Assembly: GCA_018239715.1 (NCBI GenBank) | Contig: JAFEGW010000016.1 | Coordinates: forward strand, 1-64,000 | DNA from: Verrucomicrobiota bacterium | GTDB lineage: Bacteria > Chlamydiota > Chlamydiia > Chlamydiales > Rhabdochlamydiaceae | DNA length: 64,000 bases | Direction of reading: 5' to 3' | Shown: positions 61,628 through 64,000 of the stretch, one piece after another | How the letters are laid out: each line of letters opens with the position of its first letter | How positions within the stretch are numbered: the stretch's first letter is position 1 | Notes under the pieces: generated by a model | Told to the model about the DNA's origin: nothing | Databases searched by the model: none | What the model saw: the letters and a program-made list of their open reading frames with translations, nothing else | Position numbers and translations under genes: made by a program

Positions 61628-64000
61628 TTACTGTGTTAGGGCTTTCAGGTTGAGCTGCGCTCTATTTTTTAAGTAAGGAGTAATAGGGCTAGCTTGTAAA
61701 ACTTCTTGTAAAAGCGCAAGCGCGACATCTTCCGATCTCCGGGCTTTGTCTAAATCGTTCAATTCTTTAGCGAGCTCGGCTTCGATGCAGAAAATTTCAG
61801 CTTCAATGCATTTCATATAATTTTGGAATAGGTGATCTTTTTCAGGAAAGCGAAGACGGGCCTCATGATATTCTTGCGAGATCGGATCGGTTTTGGCATT
61901 GAAATCATCTTTGATACGGTTCAAGAAAAATATAGCGGACTCGCGCCGCGCCTCAGGAGACGACATCTGGGTGCGGATATCGGCATATTCGAGGGCTGCC
62001 TCTAAATGGAGCGGCTCGCAGGAAAGTTTTTTCTGAATCTGCAAATCTTTCAAACTTAATAAGATGTTTGTAATGGTAGGATTGGATTCATTCCTATCGC
62101 TGGCGGGGCAGCGGGCAAGGAGAATGCGATTTTTTTCCAAAAGAGCGGCGTTGGAGATATAGGTCGGAGCAGCATCAGCGGGGGCGATAAGCTCATCAAA
62201 GGACTTTAAGGCGTTGTCGGGTTCATTCAATGAAAGATAGAGCTTGCCGAGCTCAAAAAGAGTTTGCCGCTCGAGTTTCCAAGGCTGGGAGCTGTTTTGA
62301 ACCTGCATTTCTCTCAGCGAGGTTAAGAGCTGTTTTTTGGCGGCAGGCTGCAAAAGCTCTGCAAATTTCATGACTTCAGATTCCAGATAAGTTTGCGCGG
62401 GATCAAAATGGACAGCAAGATGATCGTCGGTTTTTAAAATCTTCTGATAAAGCTTCACAGCCCGGTTTTCATGTTCGGCATTGCCTTGTTGGGCCCCTTC
62501 AAAATAATAATGGGCGAGCCAGAGCTCGTTTTCCTGCTGGATAGCGACGCCATCGATCAAATGGCATTGGTAGAGATGCTCAGCTGCTTTGTCGTACTCT
62601 TTCGTGGTGAGATAAGTATTAAACAGCTGCAGCCGCAATGCTGTTTTATTTTCTGGGTCTTTTGCGATTGCAAGGGCTCTTTCTGCGATGATGGCAAAAA
62701 TTTCTGGCGGTGAGTTTAATTCGCGATGGATATGGGCCTGCAAGAGAAGCGCCTCAGGGATCGAAGAGTGCTCCGGATACTGCGTGGCAAAAAGAGAAAG
62801 TTCGTTAAGAGCTTCCTGGAAATTCTTGAGATCAAAGAGCAATTGGCCTGCTAAGAATCGGTAGTTTGCTTGTTCTTCAGGAGTAAAGAGATTGGGTTTG
62901 CCGAGCGCTTGCAAAAGGTCGCTTGCCAGCTGCTCTTTTTTCGCTAAGAGATTTTCTGAAGAGGCTGCTTTCAGCTCTTGCACGGAACAATGAACAATGG
63001 AGGACCAAATGAGATCTGAGCGGGAGGTTTCAGGAAACTCTTTTAAGTAGGCTAGGAAAGCGTCGCGGCTGTCTTCCCATTTTTGAATCTTGGAAAGCAG
63101 AAGAGCATGGTCATAGAGAAGCGTCTCTTTTTCGGGGATTTCAGGAAATTCCAATAATAGGCGGCCTAGATCCGCCGTGGCTTGATCGGCGCTTCCCTTT
63201 TGCAAGGCTGTTTGAGCATGTAGTAGCAGGGCCTTACCCGCTTCTTCATCCCGGGGAAATGCCGCAAGAAATTGTTCCAAGGTGCGGTCAAAGAGGTCTG
63301 GATCTTGAATTTTTTGCGAGCAGGTAATAAGTGTCAAAAAGGCAGCGCGCTTATAAGAGGTGCTTTCAGATTCTTCTTGGATGTATCTTTCGAAATAGGC
63401 TGCTGCATCAGAGAATTTTTCGAGTTTAAAATAGCTGCGACCTAAGCAGAAGTCAAATAAAGGTTTTTTATCGGCTGCCAGATGCGAAGAAAGGATAGAG
63501 GCGCGCTGGACTAGATCGGCAAAACGGTTTTCTTGGAAAAGCAAAAGGAGTTCATTATAGGCAGCTTCAGGCGCCTTTGTTTTTCCCAGGTCGACAATCT
63601 GTTGATAAGTCTCGATAGCCTTGTCCTTATTGAAGGTGAGCTGAAGAGAGGCAGCCTGCAGTAAAATTTCTTCTTTCTTATCGGGCATTTTGTCTGCAAG
63701 CAGGACATAAAGGGAAGAGGCTTCGGGGTTTTCTTGCAAGATGCGGTGGACTTCGGCTAGCGGGAGCAGAACTTTTTCTTTGTAGCTTGTTTCATAGAGG
63801 CTTAATAAAAACGGCCTTGCTTGAAGAGCAAGCTCCTTTTGATGGGCAGAATCTTCGAGGCTTTGGAGTTTACGAAAGAGCGAGTCGGCAAGTAAAAATT
63901 GAAGCTCTTCTTTCGACTCGATAGACGTCCCCTCACCTTGTAAAACAGCGGTTAAATTTCCGATGACGGCATCATACTGACCCAAGAGGTAAAGGCATTG
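61628..64000 (-). CDS. TPR-repeat protein, 5' end beyond the window
   Basis: At least 790 residues of helical tetratricopeptide-type repeats (for example FCLGRSYFKLEKFSDAAAYF, LLFDLKNFQEALNELSLFA, LFELGKLYLSLNEPDNALKS). The frame is open to the last base of the window (QCLYLLGQYDAVIGNL), itself a TPR helix, so the start and any signal peptide are missing. The gene heads or continues an operon with the VWA protein, rsmD and coaD. It is probably periplasmic or membrane-attached and a scaffold for partners. Confidence 0.85.
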   Translation of the reverse strand, partial: QCLYLLGQYDAVIGNLTAVLQGEGTSIESKEELQFLLADSLFRKLQSLEDSAHQKELALQARPFLLSLYETSYKEKVLLPLAEVHRILQENPEASSLYVLLADKMPDKKEEILLQAASLQLTFNKDKAIETYQQIVDLGKTKAPEAAYNELLLLFQENRFADLVQRASILSSHLAADKKPLFDFCLGRSYFKLEKFSDAAAYFERYIQEESESTSYKRAAFLTLITCSQKIQDPDLFDRTLEQFLAAFPRDEEAGKALLLHAQTALQKGSADQATADLGRLLLEFPEIPEKETLLYDHALLLSKIQKWEDSRDAFLAYLKEFPETSRSDLIWSSIVHCSVQELKAASSENLLAKKEQLASDLLQALGKPNLFTPEEQANYRFLAGQLLFDLKNFQEALNELSLFATQYPEHSSIPEALLLQAHIHRELNSPPEIFAIIAERALAIAKDPENKTALRLQLFNTYLTTKEYDKAAEHLYQCHLIDGVAIQQENELWLAHYYFEGAQQGNAEHENRAVKLYQKILKTDDHLAVHFDPAQTYLESEVMKFAELLQPAAKKQLLTSLREMQVQNSSQPWKLERQTLFELGKLYLSLNEPDNALKSFDELIAPADAAPTYISNAALLEKNRILLARCPASDRNESNPTITNILLSLKDLQIQKKLSCEPLHLEAALEYADIRTQMSSPEARRESAIFFLNRIKDDFNAKTDPISQEYHEARLRFPEKDHLFQNYMKCIEAEIFCIEAELAKELNDLDKARRSEDVALALLQEVLQASPITPYLKNRAQLNLKALTQ

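Noticed and set aside
1-64000. CRISPR array, prophage or intact insertion sequence
   Set aside because: No regularly spaced repeats, phage structural genes or intact transposase were seen anywhere in the window.

Overview
The window looks like a chromosome segment of an environmental (non-Chlamydiaceae) member of the Chlamydiae. The main evidence is the set of family hallmarks: a pGP6-D-like gene beside a ParA gene and thrS, the type II secretion run (CT573-like gene, gspD, gspE, gspF, two pseudopilins), a primary sigma factor next to a CoiA-like gene and rpsT, a YgeD/LplT-like transporter next to recC and recB, an aspartate aminotransferase next to mreC, and several MOMP-like or Lpg1974-like outer-membrane proteins. 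CT numbers are recalled from Chlamydia trachomatis and were not checked. The genus is uncertain; moderate base composition and an expanded porin set suggest a Waddlia- or Parachlamydia-like lineage.

Layout. 1-2900 is an AT-richer accessory block: an unknown gene, a trypsin-like/HU fusion and a decayed minus-strand gene. 2919-4999 is an MFS transporter overlapping dapA. 4996-7125 is a minus-strand array of four related small membrane proteins. 7237-11768 holds a UDP-sugar pyrophosphorylase and the thrS-parA-pGP6-D-like overlapping operon. 11791-17178 has a large protein with papain-like motifs, a CYTH-like protein, two outer-membrane barrels and a tiny lysine-rich gene with its own terminator. 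17304-20314 has an AAA/DUF4143 ATPase behind two operator-like sites, then the LplT-like transporter. 20350-27629 is recC-recB-recD. 27646-34705 has rpsT, a CoiA-like gene, rpoD, tRNA-Ala, an inverted-repeat element, an aspartate aminotransferase, mreC and a small secreted protein.

34744-39441 pairs a FlgN-like gene and two CDP-glycerol-transferase-like paralogues with mutY and a glycosyltransferase. 39549-41446 holds unknown membrane proteins. 41706-49102 is the type II secretion operon. 49140-51915 has a PEBP protein, a strongly expressed-looking small membrane protein, and a coiled-coil gene followed by a frameshifted gene. 52136-54718 is a long secreted MORN/YwqK-repeat protein. 54910-58583 is a tandem trio of porin-like genes. 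58763-64000 is a TPR-VWA-rsmD-coaD operon, cut at its 5' end by the window edge.

No CRISPR array, rRNA, intact insertion sequence or prophage was seen. The best candidates for undescribed biology are the protease-HU fusion, the four-gene membrane-protein array, the papain-like 803-residue protein, the tiny lysine-rich gene, and the two-gene coiled-coil operon with an apparent frameshift. Many start codons were moved downstream from the longest open frame because a Shine-Dalgarno sequence lies inside the longer reading; each case is noted.
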